Assembly (NCBI GenBank): GCA_036768485.1
Contig: JAVLUZ010000146.1
Location: forward strand, 248,001-312,000
From: Mermis nigrescens
Taxonomy: Eukaryota > Nematoda > Enoplea > Mermithida > Mermithidae
Length of the DNA stretch: 64,000 bases
Direction: 5' to 3'
The notes below the pieces were generated by a model, which saw only the letters and a program-made list of their open reading frames with translations, ran no database searches and had not been told where the DNA came from. Of the stretch, positions 1-12,026 are shown piece by piece. The position numbers and the translations under genes were made by a program. Within the stretch, counting starts at the first letter, position 1. Every line of letters starts with the position of its first letter.

Positions 1-333
1 TGTAAAGAAACGCAATTTGCTGTGACGTGTGTGGCCATCGGCCGCTGCGCGTTATTTGCGTGTCGTTGACATTCAATCTATTATTTTCCTTAACCTTTCA
101 TGTTAATTTGCATGTGTACCAATCTATATAAGCACACGCTATAAGTAGTAGAGGAGTCAGTCTACAATTAGACCGTCTATTTATTGACGTCGACGCAGCA
201 GTGCGGGCCGAGCGATGACGATGATATTAGGCAGCATGAACATCATCTGACCAGCCGAGCCGCGGTAATAAACGACTTAAGTCATCTTAAGTGCGCATCA
301 CTAAATGTGTGACTGTACACAGTCACATTAACA
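1..333 (+). mobile_element. LTR-like sequence with core promoter and polyadenylation signal
   Basis: The segment begins TGT and ends ACA near 333. It holds TATATAAG (125-132), an initiator-like TCAGTC (157-162) at normal core-promoter spacing, AATAAA (267-272), and a short stem-loop TGTGACTG...CAGTCACA (307-326). This order is typical of the U3-R-U5 of an LTR retrotransposon. The left end coincides with the window edge, so the true boundary and any internal region are unseen. A pol II promoter of another element is the alternative. Confidence 0.35.
125..162 (+). promoter_or_regulatory. TATA box plus initiator
   Basis: TATATAAG lies about 30 bases upstream of GAGTCAGTC. TCAGT-type initiators are common in arthropod and LTR-element promoters. 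Confidence 0.35.
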
Positions 334-1480
334 AAAATTTAGATTGAGTAATATAATCTCACGAGCTCACTAAACTATGACAGTTAACAACACAAAATAA
401 CTGTCACACGTGTATCCCTTAAAAATTACTCTGCTTTTATTCTATTCGACTTATCCCGACTAATGAACGTAGAAAGTGGCGAACAAAAAGACGGGCAAAA
501 CGTATTTTCCACCATCCAACATATTGCGAAGTTTAAAAATCTGAACCTTACTCTACATTGAGTGTTATGAAATTCGGTTCGGATAAGTTTGAAGCCTTTA
601 AATCTTAGTTCGTTGGCATGTGGAAAACTTCTGTTCCGCTAAATATTTGATATTCAATAATCAAAATAAGGAAAACAACGGTTTTTTCGCCCAATACCCC
701 TGATTTTAAAGTTTACAACCCCATAAATGACTGAATATTGCGTTTTTTCAAACATGGTTTGCTGCGACTTATAGCTCTTATGAGGGTACTTTATTTCTGT
801 CTTATTCAATATATCTTGACTTATAAGCGGAAAAATTGACAAAGAAATATAAGACAAAATCTCTTTTTCTACATCATTCACTAGAGTGTAAAGTTTAAAT
901 CCCTGGAGCTAACTCCATATTTAGCGTAAAAAGTTCGCTAGTAAGCCGAAAGTAGCCCTTGAGCCGAAGTATATTTTTGCGAAAAAGAATTCTTCGGGAC
1001 TCAAAACTAGAGTCGTTGGCAGACAAAAAAGAGGCCAAAATGTTTTTTCACACACAGATTCTTTACACTCTTTACACTGCCCCTCCGGAAATCAATTACA
1101 AAAAAATATTAAAGAAGCGTTCAGCGCTAACTCAATTGTCTACTTTTCGAAAAACAGACTAAACAAAATGCATTTGGCCGACCAAAATTTAAAAGAAAAC
1201 AATATGTTATAACGTTACAGTAAAAGTTTACATGCTCTTTACACAACGGACAGACGTGTAAAAGAAATCTACATCGAATTTTTTATTATCTATCTTTTAC
1301 AAAATTGCACAATACAGAAGTCTCCCAGTGTTGCTGCTGGGCAGTTTATATATAACTCGCACCTCGCTGCAATAAACAAATAAGAAAAATAAGGCTGTAA
1401 TAAACTTATAAGAAAAAGAAGGCCAAGTATATTATAGATACGCGCTAACGCGCTACTTATGATAGTTTTTCAAATCTGGT
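334..1480 (-). mobile_element. Minus-oriented copy of the TTTACAC-rich large element
   Basis: This stretch is the reverse complement of about 8640-9720, including the CGCGCTAACGCGC palindrome (about 1441-1453, matching about 8663-8675) and several GTGTAAAGTTTA blocks. It continues beyond the window start or was broken by the LTR-like segment. No intact frame is present. Confidence 0.55.
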
Positions 1481-1900
1481 GCATGAATTCACACTTGAAA
1501 AGTATTTACTTTTCAAGTTACTGTAACACCCGATTTTTTATCGCTCAGCGGATGACTGGAGCAGCACGGCGTCTAAGGGTCAGTTAGAGAACATTTTTGG
1601 GCTAAAATGGCATAAAATAATATATGAAGAATCATAAACTAGCGAAAAACTATGTTAATTTGCACTTGATGTTCATTTCAGAGTATTTTTCGAAAAGATT
1701 TTTATTTTCCTTAAATTTCGGGCTATATTTCGCCTAATTCTTTTACAGAACACCTATCGTATTAATTTAGAACACTGCTGTAGTCATTTTAAAATGTTCC
1801 AAAAACTCGAATAAGTGAAACAGACTTCTGGCAACTGGACTTTAAGCAGCGTTTTTTTGAACTGATGTGAAAATATTAAGACTTTTGACGGCGTCCTATT

Positions 1901-2163
1901 CATACGTGGGCAGCACAAAAATTCTGGGGATTCATGATTTTCCAAACGTCAAAAAATGGCCTTAAAAATGGTGGTATGGTGAAAAAATACCATATCTCAA
2001 CGTTTCTCATCGAGCACTATCCATTGGCATCAAAAAATTGCGAAAAAACAAAAAAAAATTAAAGATTGAATTCAGGGAGGGGTATTTTGATTTTTGGGAT
2101 GGGGTATTTTAGTTTCTAGGGGCTGCATACCCCCTCTCCTCAAACCCCCTACGCCCAGGTGTG
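1901..2163 (+). mobile_element. Family A hAT MITE
   Basis: Starts CATACGTGGGC and ends ACGCCCAGGTGTG. The flanking octamers GTCCTATT and GTCCTGAC agree at the first five positions, a decayed target duplication. Confidence 0.7.
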
Positions 2164-2527
2164 GTCCTGACGCCCGCATCTTGATCAGAGCTTGCGATTT
2201 CTATTCGAAATTGTGAGCTAAATTGACACACATAATGGCACTTTATTTGATGAAAAATATAATAAGCAAAACTTCGTATCTGAATATTGTGTTGGCGATT
2301 CCTATCCTTTTTTCTTTTCCGGTTTGAAAACATTTTTAGATATTTTTACGTTTTTACAATATTGCAAAAAGTCCTTGATTTTGCAACTGTTGGCTGCACA
2401 ACATTTTTCGGCCAGGTGACTGACAGCGTCGTAGTCTGAAAAATTAAGAATTTGAAATTTAAATAGCGCATCGCCTTCGGGATTAATCGTACAAACACGG
2501 TTTTACAATTAGAATTATAGTTGCGGG

Positions 2528-2793
2528 CATAGGTGGGCAGCAACGGAATTCTGAGGGTAGTGCATTTTTTTAAATGTCAAAAACAGGTCTTAAAATTGGA
2601 GGTATGACTTAAAACACCATTTTTTAACGTTTCGCGTCGAAAACTATCCACTGGCATCGAAAAATTGCGAAAAAAACAAAAAATACTAAAAATTGAATTC
2701 ATGGGGGCTATTTTGGTTCCAGGAGGCAAATATCCGGCCTTCTGTGGGGAGGGTGCATGCACCCCTCATAGCCCCGCCCCACGCCGACGTGTG
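2528..2793 (+). mobile_element. Family A hAT MITE
   Basis: Starts CATAGGTGGGC and ends GCCGACGTGTG. Target duplications GTTGCGGG and GTTGTGGG differ at one base. Confidence 0.8.
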
Positions 2794-2879
2794 GTTGTGG
2801 GCATGGGCACAAAGTCGATTTCGTGTCAACATATTTCATTAGCTGACGTCAGGAAAAACAATTTTTAGGGAAAAAACCT

Positions 2880-3437
2880 TGGCGCATCACATAACGGGTC
2901 CGGCGTCAACCGAAGAGCTTTCTTGATTTGGAACAGTCTCAAAAACTATCTTAAATTTGCGTTAAAACACGCTGACAGTTTCTTATCGTATTAAGGCACT
3001 TATGCAAAATAAACATAGTTTTTGTTGACCTCCTTATGCACAAAAATTGGTAAAAATAGACTTTCTAATCAGGATCTTTAAACATAGGAGAGTAATGCGA
3101 GAAGATAGTGTCAGAAAAATGTTTGTGAAAATCGTATAAATACTGACATAGTTCTGCATTTATGAATTTGCAATTCCACGGGTCTTAAGGATAAGAAATT
3201 CGAAATTTATGTTGTCGGTTGGCTTTTCATTGTTTTGCTCAAGGCTCAGTTTTAGGTGAAATAAGATTTTAGGTTGGTAGCTTGAAATAACCTATATCTA
3301 GATTGGTATTGTAATTGCTAAGATTGGCAATATAACCGTCTCAATAACAATTTGCATAAATTAGAATATTTAGTTTCGAAGATTCGAGCAAAGTAATTAT
3401 AATGTTTGTCATCTTTTAGCAAAAATGACAAAAAAAT
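2880..3437. other. Stretch with no recognised gene or repeat
   Basis: AT-rich sequence downstream of the small minus-strand gene, probably its 3' flank. No copy of the window's repeat families was noticed. Confidence 0.4.
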
Positions 3438-3865
3438 TTAATTTTGGCTGAAATAAGATCAAAGCCTCTGTTTCGAATGCTACTGCCAAATTGCCAAAAA
3501 TACGAATTTTTACCATAAAAATGCATCTTGAACCAAATTTTTTGGCATTCCGTCTACAAATTCTGAAAACACTACAAAACAAATTGATTGATATCAAAAA
3601 GTAATTCATAAGTATATGTACGAGTATCACAAAAATTGATTTTCTTTTAAGCATGAGTGCGAATAATAATCATTAATTTTTGAATGCATTCAATTTCAGT
3701 AAATTAGGACATACGTTTGTCATCGCATCCGACGGGAGTCCACATATCTCTGCCGAGCATTGGACACGAAATGTTCCTACCATTATCAAGAGTCATATGA
3801 ACTTCCGGAATTTCAAGAACGACAAAAGTGAACAGTAATATTGAGCAAACATTGCCAAAATTCAT
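3438..3865 (-). CDS. Small three-exon gene for a secreted cysteine-containing peptide
   Basis: Read on the minus strand, exon 1 is 3865-3715, exon 2 is 3562-3514 and exon 3 is 3447-3438, giving 69 residues and a TAA stop. The introns (152 and 66 bp) are GT-AG. The first donor is GTATGT and both acceptors end in TTTCAG. Phases agree (1, then 2). Residues 1-22 form a signal peptide with a hydrophobic core (about 6-17). The mature part carries Cys at 34, 47 and 67 and one sequon at N31. Exon 1 has clearly balanced codons compared with its AT-rich flanks. A second acceptor 9 bases upstream of exon 2 (TTTTGTAG) would insert four residues in frame. Exons 2 and 3 are short and rest on splice signals and frame alone, so they are less certain than exon 1. 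I do not recognise the family. A secreted effector-like or structural peptide is possible. Confidence 0.5.
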
Positions 3866-4370
3866 GTTTCGTTTGTGGTCTTCTTAAGCGGACGACGGCT
3901 TATTTGCCCAAAACAGCTTCAACAAGATTGTTTATGGGAAGAATAAAACACTAAAATTAAATAAGAAATAATAATAGTCTAATTTTAAATGGCACCGTTC
4001 GCTTAATAACCTATTAAAATCGGAGTAATACGTTAGATTTTTTACATTTTTATCAGTTGAATTGTTCTGTTTCTGATTCTCATCGTGAGTTTATTTGCCA
4101 ACTCATTGATCTTATATTCTCCTTGTTATATTTTATTTTATTCTTCTTTATGTATTATGTAAAAGACTTTTATTTTCTCATACGTGTTATCTTTTGTGCC
4201 GTTCGTCAGCATTCTTATATAAAAACTTCATTAGTCTTAATAAAGAATGTTATTTCCTAATACGGGTAATGTAGTATAAGCATGCATCGCAAATATTAAT
4301 AGAAAATTGTAAGAGATTAAGGTCAATATAAAAATGTAAAGTAATGCCTTATATCCAAGCTTGCGCGTCC
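3866..4370. other. Upstream flank of the small minus-strand gene
   Basis: AT-rich and free of the window's MITE families. Any promoter of the minus-strand gene should be here. No clear TATA box with initiator was seen. Confidence 0.35.
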
Positions 4371-4373
4371 GAG

Positions 4374-4530
4374 TGTGTACATACATGAGCCCTACAACAC
4401 ATTAGCTCGTAGTCGAGATTGCGACAGACCCCTCTCACCCAAAAATCAAAGACCATCAGAATTCAATTTTTGGTGCTATTTCAGCAATTTTCCCCATAGG
4501 ACCCCCAGAAGTTGGATGCTTCCCATATGC
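4374..4530 (-). mobile_element. Family B short MITE, degraded
   Basis: Begins with an ACATGAGCCC-like terminus and contains the CAGAATTCAATTTTTGG core and ACCCCCAGAAGTTGG end block seen in other short family copies. No clear target duplication. Confidence 0.35.
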
Positions 4531-4797
4531 GGCCCTAATTCATGAGCATGCACAAGATAAGCATAGGAGGGTTTGAAGTTCTGGACCTCAACAGGGAAAT
4601 TTCATATGAACAAGTCTCTAAAGCCAAAAAATAATGAAATAGAAACTTTGTCGCAAACATACTTGATATAAATCGAAAAGTGACAATGATGGTATGCTAA
4701 TTTAGAATTCGTATATTCTGCAATAATGAATAGCTCTCCAGGCTAATCTGTGCGTACTGCCATACATATACAGTGCGGAAATTCCAAGGGTCAGTAT

Positions 4798-5019
4798 CAC
4801 AGGCGGGCAACACCAAAAGTCTAGGAGAACCACCATTTTCTAACGTTTTCTCGTGGAGCACTATCTATTGACATCAAAAAAATTTAGTAAAAAACAAAAA
4901 ATTTCAAAAATTGAATTCTGGGAGGTGTATTTTGCTTACTGAGGGATGAAGCTATTTAGCCTTTTGAGGATAAGAAGAAAGGTGCAAACCCCCGAACCCC
5001 CTACCCACGCCCATGTGTG
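4798..5019 (+). mobile_element. Family A hAT MITE inside duplication copy 1
   Basis: Flanked by GTCAGTAT and GTCAGCAC. The same insertion is found in copy 2 at 13287-13550, so it predates the duplication. Confidence 0.65.
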
Positions 5020-5081
5020 GTCAGCACCGACAAATTTTTTTAAGATGTGTTTCTTTAGTCTAAAGAATAATTACTCAGACC

Positions 5082-5249
5082 CATAAATGGGGGTGGGTGG
5101 ATGTCTGAGGCGTCTGGCTGGCCCTTCTTTCCCTAGAATCTACCAATCAACTGAAATCGATAGATTCCTTGGAATAAAATTTTTTGGTGCTATTTTTGGC
5201 AATTTTTCCTCTTACCCCCAGACATTATTTGGTCGCTGCCTATCATGTA
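5082..5249 (-). mobile_element. Family B/C short MITE inside duplication copy 1
   Basis: 168 bp, flanked by CTCAGACC and GTCAGACC. Orthologous to 13612-13779 in copy 2. Confidence 0.6.
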
Positions 5250-6032
5250 GTCAGACCTCCTCAAAAATCGATATACTGCAGATTAAATTTTCGGCATTTT
5301 CTTAGATTTTCGCAAGTTTTACACTATCCAGTCAACCCAGAATCTAGCTGTTGCCCATGTATTGTCAAAGGGATCAATAGCCAATTTTAGGGACATACTG
5401 CTCAAAAACAAGATCACGTATGCTCACCGCTGTCTTGGCAATCAGTTGATTACGAATTATCTTAGAAGAATGATTATACATGGTTCCTAGTCTCGCTCTT
5501 TTTATAATGATTAAACGGTCTGGGATTTCCTTTATATGGAAATAAGTGAAGAAGCGAATAAAAAATGTTGTTTTAAATATATTTGTATTTATAATTTGTG
5601 GTTTTGGTTGCCGAGTTGCGGAATAGTTACTACTCATTCAACCACATTAAGTCAAACATGCTGAACAATAGGAGCTATTTTACTAAAATATGCGAGACAA
5701 ATCTTTCAATAGAAACTGAACTGTGTATTTACATATGTTTGTACACTTGAAGGATTGTATTATTGCCGCACATAAGGCATTCGTGCGCTACATAACGCCC
5801 ACTGCACATTTAGTAGGTACACTAAAAAGATAAAGGAATGTTTTGCTCGAATTAAGATTGCCTTATGTTCTAAACAAAAATGGTCGAAATCAAGCTCAAC
5901 TAAGATATACTTTAGCTGCGCAAAGCGCTGCATGTCTAAATGTACTCGCATTTTTTCCTACTGCCCTCCATGCGCTGTGCGTGAAATAGGGAGTTTAGGG
6001 ATATGCACCCCTAGAAGATCGAATGCGTAAAT

Positions 6033-6226
6033 GTGGTAGTTGGGGGTATGCACCCCTAGAAGACAGAACACACTCCAGAAAACTCCCCCTAGAGTTCAAT
6101 TTTTATTTTTTTTGGTTATTCTCGCCTTTTTTTGGACTAATGGATAATGTTCAATTGGTAACGTTGAAAAATGGTGTTTTTCGCCAAGTCATCATTTTTT
6201 AAAACTATTTTTAAAGTTTGGAAAAT
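6033..6226 (-). mobile_element. Partial family A MITE
   Basis: Contains the GGGGGTATGCACCCCTAGA end block and the GGATAATG...GAAAAATGGTGTTTTT core, but the far terminus is lost at a CA-rich microsatellite. Confidence 0.45.
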
Positions 6227-6230
6227 CTTG

Positions 6231-6258
6231 CATATACACACACAACACACACACACAT
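6231..6258 (+). repeat. CA-rich microsatellite
   Basis: Short run of ACACAC with interruptions. Confidence 0.7.
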
Positions 6259-6689
6259 AAAAAATTATTTACTTTTCCAAGCCGAGGGTTTGCTTACTAA
6301 GACCCCAATACCTCTTCCCCAGTTGCATTTCTGATTGCACCCCACTGCTTAGATTTTGTAAGGCATCGTTATATATACCTGACAATCTTACACTTCTTCC
6401 TGCGTTTAATACCACGACGGGTAATCTGTATTGAAGCTACATTGTGAACACACTGAAATGTGCATGTCAGTAAAAGCTAGAAAAGCTACTCAGCTACTCT
6501 AGCTAAAATTAAATTGCAATTAAAACAAAGCAAATTTGCGCTATTTTGCTCATCTTTTTCCTCACATCAATTTAAAATCAGTAGAAAACTCGTACTTTTA
6601 TATACCTACAACCTGTAAGACATGTCAAACGTCTGTTAAAATTTGTGGTAAGGTATATTAATAGCCGAAAAATACTCATGCAACAAAAC

Positions 6690-6895
6690 AGACGAATATA
6701 TTTGGGATTACGGATTATCAAGGGTGTAAAAGGAGAGGACTAAAAAAGCTCCTTTGTATAAGCCTGAAGTCGCAAAACTCTTAAAAACCACACTTTCTCT
6801 TAGCAACGCAAAAAATCGAACTGTGTATATTCTGCGGCCTGCAGATTCAAATAATCTCTTGAGCCACAAAAACAACAGGAAAAGCAACATGTTAG
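6690..6895 (+). repeat. Long inverted-repeat arm (family D)
   Basis: About 200 bases similar to 11208-11400 and 19250-19450 and inverted relative to 7275-7500 and 11820-12012. Shared landmarks are TACTTGGGATT-like, AGACTTTCTCT and TATATTCTGCGGCCT. Confidence 0.6.
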
Positions 6896-6899
6896 CTGT

Positions 6900-7052
6900 G
6901 CAGTAGCTGCTGGTAAAGTAGATGGAATAATTAAAGCGACTTTATAAACTAATTAAATGACACAGCAAACGTAGATGCATTCAAGACAATCAAAGAAATT
7001 AGTGGTTTAAATCAGTAAAAAATGCGTAAGCTTACGTGAAACAGACTACATT
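6900..7052 (-). mobile_element. Family F MITE
   Basis: Ends CGTGAAACAGACTA, the right terminus of the family with AGTCTRTTTCACG inverted ends. The inner part is related to 11450-11600 in inverted orientation. Confidence 0.4.
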
Positions 7053-10029
7053 TTGGTACACTTGCATGCCTGCAGCGGTTGTGTGCGCTAACCAATTGAC
7101 ACGGCTTTGCTTGCTATAATGCTAATAATAAGCAAATAAGAGACTTTTTAATACAATTATAGATAGTTTTCTATCGGTCACGATAGGAAGCAAGCCAACG
7201 TGGCAACTTGCAAGCGATTAGCAAAAGTATACGTTTTTGATTGAATTTATACACTATTATGTGAAGCAGTGAAAGGTAGATGAAGAATGTTAAATTTTTT
7301 CAGAACCTTCTAAATATACTTCGTTTTTTTGGGTTGGTTAGAGCAAGTCTCATTTTTAGTGAATTTTGCGACTATCGGCACATACACAGGAGGCTTTTTC
7401 CTAATCATCTCTTTTTACACGCTTCCGTAATCACAAATACATCATTCTTTATTGTTCCATCGGAGCATTTTTCTTTGCTAATACCCTACTTTTAATTAGC
7501 AAGACAAAAATATAAAATATCAAATCAGATTCGTTGCTTTCAAAGTTGCTTAAAAGAGTTTCAAAACTTACCATCCCAATAGCTCACGGACTAAAGCTAT
7601 TTTTCGGTTTAAACTTTACACAATTAGTGATATCAAGGTGAAAGTAGGATCCATAATCCTTGAATTACGGTTAAAAAAATTTTTGTCATGTTCTAAAGCT
7701 AAAGTAAATTTTTGGAGTAAGGTTTACTACTTGGTGTTAAAGAAAACCTACAGTCAGATACATAATCCTGACATATGGGGTATATTTCCTAAAAATTGAG
7801 CCTTTGCAACGCTTCAGTACAAAAAATAATTTTTAGCAGTAAATTTTACACACCTATTTAGCGTGAAGAAACCTTACAATAATAATCACGATTTTGACAT
7901 TACGCACAACAATTTGAAAAGAAAATCATGTTTCGGAACGTCCTAAAAGCAAAATAAGTTTGTAGTATAAATTGTACACCTCTACATATAAATCATGTAT
8001 GAGTAGGTACTTCATGCGGACAACTGGGTGTAGAGAAAACAAACAGTCAGGTTCGTAGTCCTGACGTTACGAAGAACATTAAAAATTCACATTTGGCAAC
8101 GTTATGGAAGTAACATGATTTTGTAGTGTAAACTCTACACCTGTACAATAACTCATTATCTGATGTAATTGAAGGCGCCGACGGGCGCGCATGATCCTCA
8201 GCACAAAGGATATCTTTATGATCAGGATCTTGACCCAACTCATATTGGGAGAAGTTAACAGATACAGACAAAATCCGCTAAAAAACATCATCTTCAACCC
8301 CAGAGACTGGAACTTCACACCTCCAAAATAAGTCAGTATTGAGCGTAAAGAAAGGTTTCCAAGTGCGATTTGTAACCATTAACTGGTACCTAATTTTTTA
8401 AAGTAGAATGTGACATTGAATACGTAATTGGAGTATTTGCACAGATAAAAATAGGCAAAGACCTGTATACCATTAGAAGTAACTCTTTACACGCACAAGT
8501 GCGATGTGTAAGCCTTTAAGACGTGTTACATCCTTATTATACTTCGCACGTTCTAATTTATACCTGGAGCAATTGACAAAAAACTTCGTATTGATCTCAC
8601 ACAAATACGGTCAATTTCATCGTGTAGCCCATGAACCTTAGTACTTCATCATATATCTTAGGTAGCGCGTTAGCGCGTACCTATAATATACTTGGGTACC
8701 CCTAACACCTGTGCACTCCCCTACAGCTATAACGGGACACTTCTGGAAGGTGCGGTTTTTTTTAAAAGAAAGATAATAAAAAAATTCGCTGCCCGTGTTT
8801 TTTGTTTTTCTTGAAACTCAAAACTGACTGTGTAAAGAAGGTGTAAAGTTTTTGTGTAACGTTATAACATAGGACAAATTTTGGGACCTTTTTACTGCGG
8901 CATGTGGACAACTGAGTATTGATGACTTGAAGAATTGAACAGCATAGGATAATAGAGGGATGAATTCTACAGATGGCACTTTTTTTGTTTTTTTGAAATT
9001 CGCATTAGTTATCGAATGGCAGTGTAAAGAGTGCGAAAATCTGGGGGTGAAAAAGCACTTTTTGGTCGAGTTTTCAACCTGCTTATGTCCGATACTAACT
9101 CCGGTTATTAGTTTTTTAAAATGTTTTCTGACAGAAATGTAGAGCGGATCAAGGGCTACATTCTGCATATAAGCAAAGTCTTATATGCTCTATGGTGAGT
9201 TAGATCCTGGGGTTTAAAGTTTACACTCTAGTGGATGGTGTAAAAAACGGATTTTAACTAAGATTTCTCTGCCAAATTTTCCCGCTTATGAGTCAGGGTG
9301 AATTGAATACAGCAGTAATAAAGTGCCTCTCAGGGGCTACACATCGCAGCAAACCGCATTTAAAAAAACGCAATATTGAGTTATTTATGGGGGTGTAAAG
9401 TTCGAAATCAGAGGTAAAAAATGGGCGAAAAAACACGTTTTTTCCGAATTTTGATTAATAAATCATACCAAATAATTTTTGCAAGAGAATTTTGGCACAC
9501 AGGAATGTACTACGATTTAAAAGCTACAAATTGTACCAAACCGAATTTCTTTAAACTCAATGGGGAGTTCGGTACGGAATTTTAAAGTTTACAGTGTTCT
9601 AAATGATGGAAAATACGTTTTTGTTGCTTTTTTGTTCGCCACTTTCTCCGTCCAGAAGTCGGGATAAGTCCAATAGAATAAAAATAAAGTGCTTTATATC
9701 GGGTGCATGTCAAAGCAAATTGTGTATACATTAATATTTAGCGAGTGTAATGTCAAAAATTTGGTGTTTAAAATGCGTTTTTGTCTTGTTTTTTCTGCCT
9801 GCTTCTCCGGTTATGAGTCAGGGACACGATTATCAAGTCTAGAAATGGACCAGGAACCAAATTTGATATGCCAGTCTGGCGCGTATGTTTACACTCTACA
9901 GTGTTGTACAGTGGTTTACACCTATTGTTAGTTTGCCCATAGAACATTATGGAGACTTAATTTTTTTCATAAATATTAATCGTAATATCGGAACAATATC
10001 AAAATTACGAATCTGACCAAAATCTTCTT

Positions 10030-11100
10030 TACACTAGGTGTTTACATGAAGTTTACACTACAAATGTATTTATCTTCGTTTTTGAGCATTCCAGAAACCT
10101 AATTTTTTCCTGGAGTCTAGAAATTTTCAAAGAATCAAATGTGAGACGTCACGTAGGCGCGTTTGTTTACATCCAACAGTGATGTAAAGTAGTTTACACT
10201 CATTGTTTATTTGTCCTCAGACCATTGTAGACATGCAATTTTTTCATAAATGTTGATAATAATATCCGAGTAATATCAGATTTACAAATCGGAATAAAGT
10301 CCTCTTTACACTAGGCGGTTGTGTAAAGTTTACACTGCTAATTAATCTTCGTTCTAGAGCTTTGCGAAAACCTGAATTTTTTGCCGAAATCTGAAAATTT
10401 ACATGGAATCAAATAAGGGACGTCAGCTGGGCGCGTTTGTTTACACTCAACAGTGATGTAAAGTGGTTTATCTTCGTTCTAGAGCTTTGCAAAAACCTAA
10501 ATTTTTTGCCGAAATCTGAAAATTTACATGGAATCAAATAAGGGACGTCAGCTGGGCGCGTTTGTTTACACTCAACAGTGATGTAAAGTGGTTTACATCT
10601 GTGTCTATTTGTCATTAAATCGTTATGGAGACATAATTTTTTCAAGAATGTTGATCGTAATATCCGAGTAATATCGAATTTACAAATCCGACTAAAATCT
10701 TCTTTACACTCGTTGCTAGTGTAAAGTTTACACTATATAATAAGCTTCATTCTAGAGCCTCACGGTAACTTATTTTTTCCCTAAAGTCGTAAAATATATA
10801 TGGAAACAGATGTGATACGTCTGCTAGGGGCGCATGAAGAGTAGTGTAAAGTGATTAACACCTAATGTTAATTTGTTCTTAGAACATTATAGAGGTTTCA
10901 TTTCTTAATAAATGCTGATCGTTATATCAGAGCAATATCGAAATTATTAATCCCACTAAAATTCTTTACACTCTTGTGTAAAGTTTAAAATGTAAATTAA
11001 GTTTAGCTCTAGAAAGTTTTGGAAGCATATTTCTTTACAGGATGTTCTACGTAACATAAGAATTACTAATCAGAATGTTTGTTTCTTCTACAACTAGTAG
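10030..11100 (+). repeat. Tandem units of roughly 260-390 bp within the TTTACAC element
   Basis: Each unit runs from a CTTCGTTCTAGAGC-like start through GTTTACACTCAACAGTGATG and ATCGTAATATCCGAGTAATATC to GTGTAAAGTTTACAC. Starts are near 10073, 10349, 10470 and 10743, and a degraded one near 11000. Confidence 0.6.
10348..10591 (+). repeat. 122-bp direct tandem duplication
   Basis: 10348-10469 and 10470-10591 are nearly identical, so this is a recent internal duplication of part of one unit. Confidence 0.8.
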
Positions 11101-11819
11101 CTTTGTAAAGTTTAAACCATTCAATTATTAGAAGAACCGCACAGTAAATGGAATCTAGTATTGTATTTCCAAATCTTGCTAATTAAAAGTAGGGTACTAG
11201 CAAAGAAAAATGCTCCGATGGAACAAAAAAGGGGAATATACTTGGGATTGTGAATTATCGAGGATGTAAAAGGAGGGGACTAGGAATCTCCCTATGTTAT
11301 ATGCCAAAAATCGCAAAATATGTTAAAAATCAGACTTTCTCTAAACAATGCAAAAAATCGAAGTATATTCTGCGGCCTTTGAAAAATGTAAAAGTTTAGT
11401 AAACAATTGTTGTAGACATGTGTAAAAGAGTATCTACATAAGGTCTGTTGCACGTCAGCTTCCGTGTTTCCTACTGCTTTGAACCAACAATATCATCGAT
11501 TGTCTTGAATGCATCGATATGTACTATTTCATTCAATTCGCTTAGCTACTGCATTGCTAATTCGCTGCTTTTTTCAATCAATTTTTTGGTAATTTGAATA
11601 TTGCTTGCACTTTGACACTTAGAATGGCTGTATCTGCTAAGTGACATGCTTAGTAATAATGAAATACGAACAACTTAATTATGATTTGTTAACAGCATTT
11701 CACTTTCAGTCACATTATTAAGCAACTCAAAGTTGAATGAAGTCTGCAAAAAGTTGCATTACGTAATATGCTTTTAAGATATTATGTCAATCAGAGAAAA
11801 TTATTTTAAAATAATACGT

Positions 11820-12012
11820 TTTTTCAGAGACCGCAGAATATACTTCGATTTTTTGCATTGTTTAGAGAAAGTCTGATTTTTAACATATTTTGCGATTTTT
11901 GGCATATAACATAGGGAGATTCCTAGTCCCCTCCTTTTACATCCTCGATAATTCACAATCCCAAGTATATTCCCCTTTTTTGTTCCATCGGAGCATTTTT
12001 CATTGCTAGTAA
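11820..12012 (-). repeat. Inverted partner of the 11208-11400 arm
   Basis: Nearly perfect inverted copy of 11208-11400, about 420 bp away. Their near identity suggests a recent event. Confidence 0.7.
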
Positions 12013-12026
12013 ATACTTCATCATAA

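Larger units (their letters stand above)
4480..5962 (+). repeat. Dispersed duplication, copy 1
   Basis: Similar in the same order to 12953-14765. Shared blocks include AACAAGTCTC..AAAGCC (about 4610 and 13090), the MITE pair, and the tail with GTACACTTGAAGGATTGTAT (about 5740 and 14535). Copy 2 is longer mainly because of the extra MITE at 13788-14051. Frames in it are broken. It may be part of an older transposon. Confidence 0.65.
7275..11410. mobile_element. Large inverted-repeat element rich in TTTACAC/GTGTAAA
   Basis: Bounded by inverted arms of about 230 bp (7275-7505 and 11165-11410), which meet at TGTTCCATCGGAGCATTTTT on the left and its complement on the right. The interior carries dozens of TTTACAC or GTGTAAA heptamers, several joined as GTGTAAAGTTTACAC (about 10322 and 10717). 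No transposase frame survives. The dense heptamers look like repeated protein-binding sites, which is inference. Confidence 0.5.

Noticed and set aside
8818..9168. 116-codon minus frame in the TTTACAC-rich element
   Set aside because: No recognisable motif. The opposite strand is also open (8960-9142) and the frame is not preserved in the matching copies at 334-1480 and 17700-18100.
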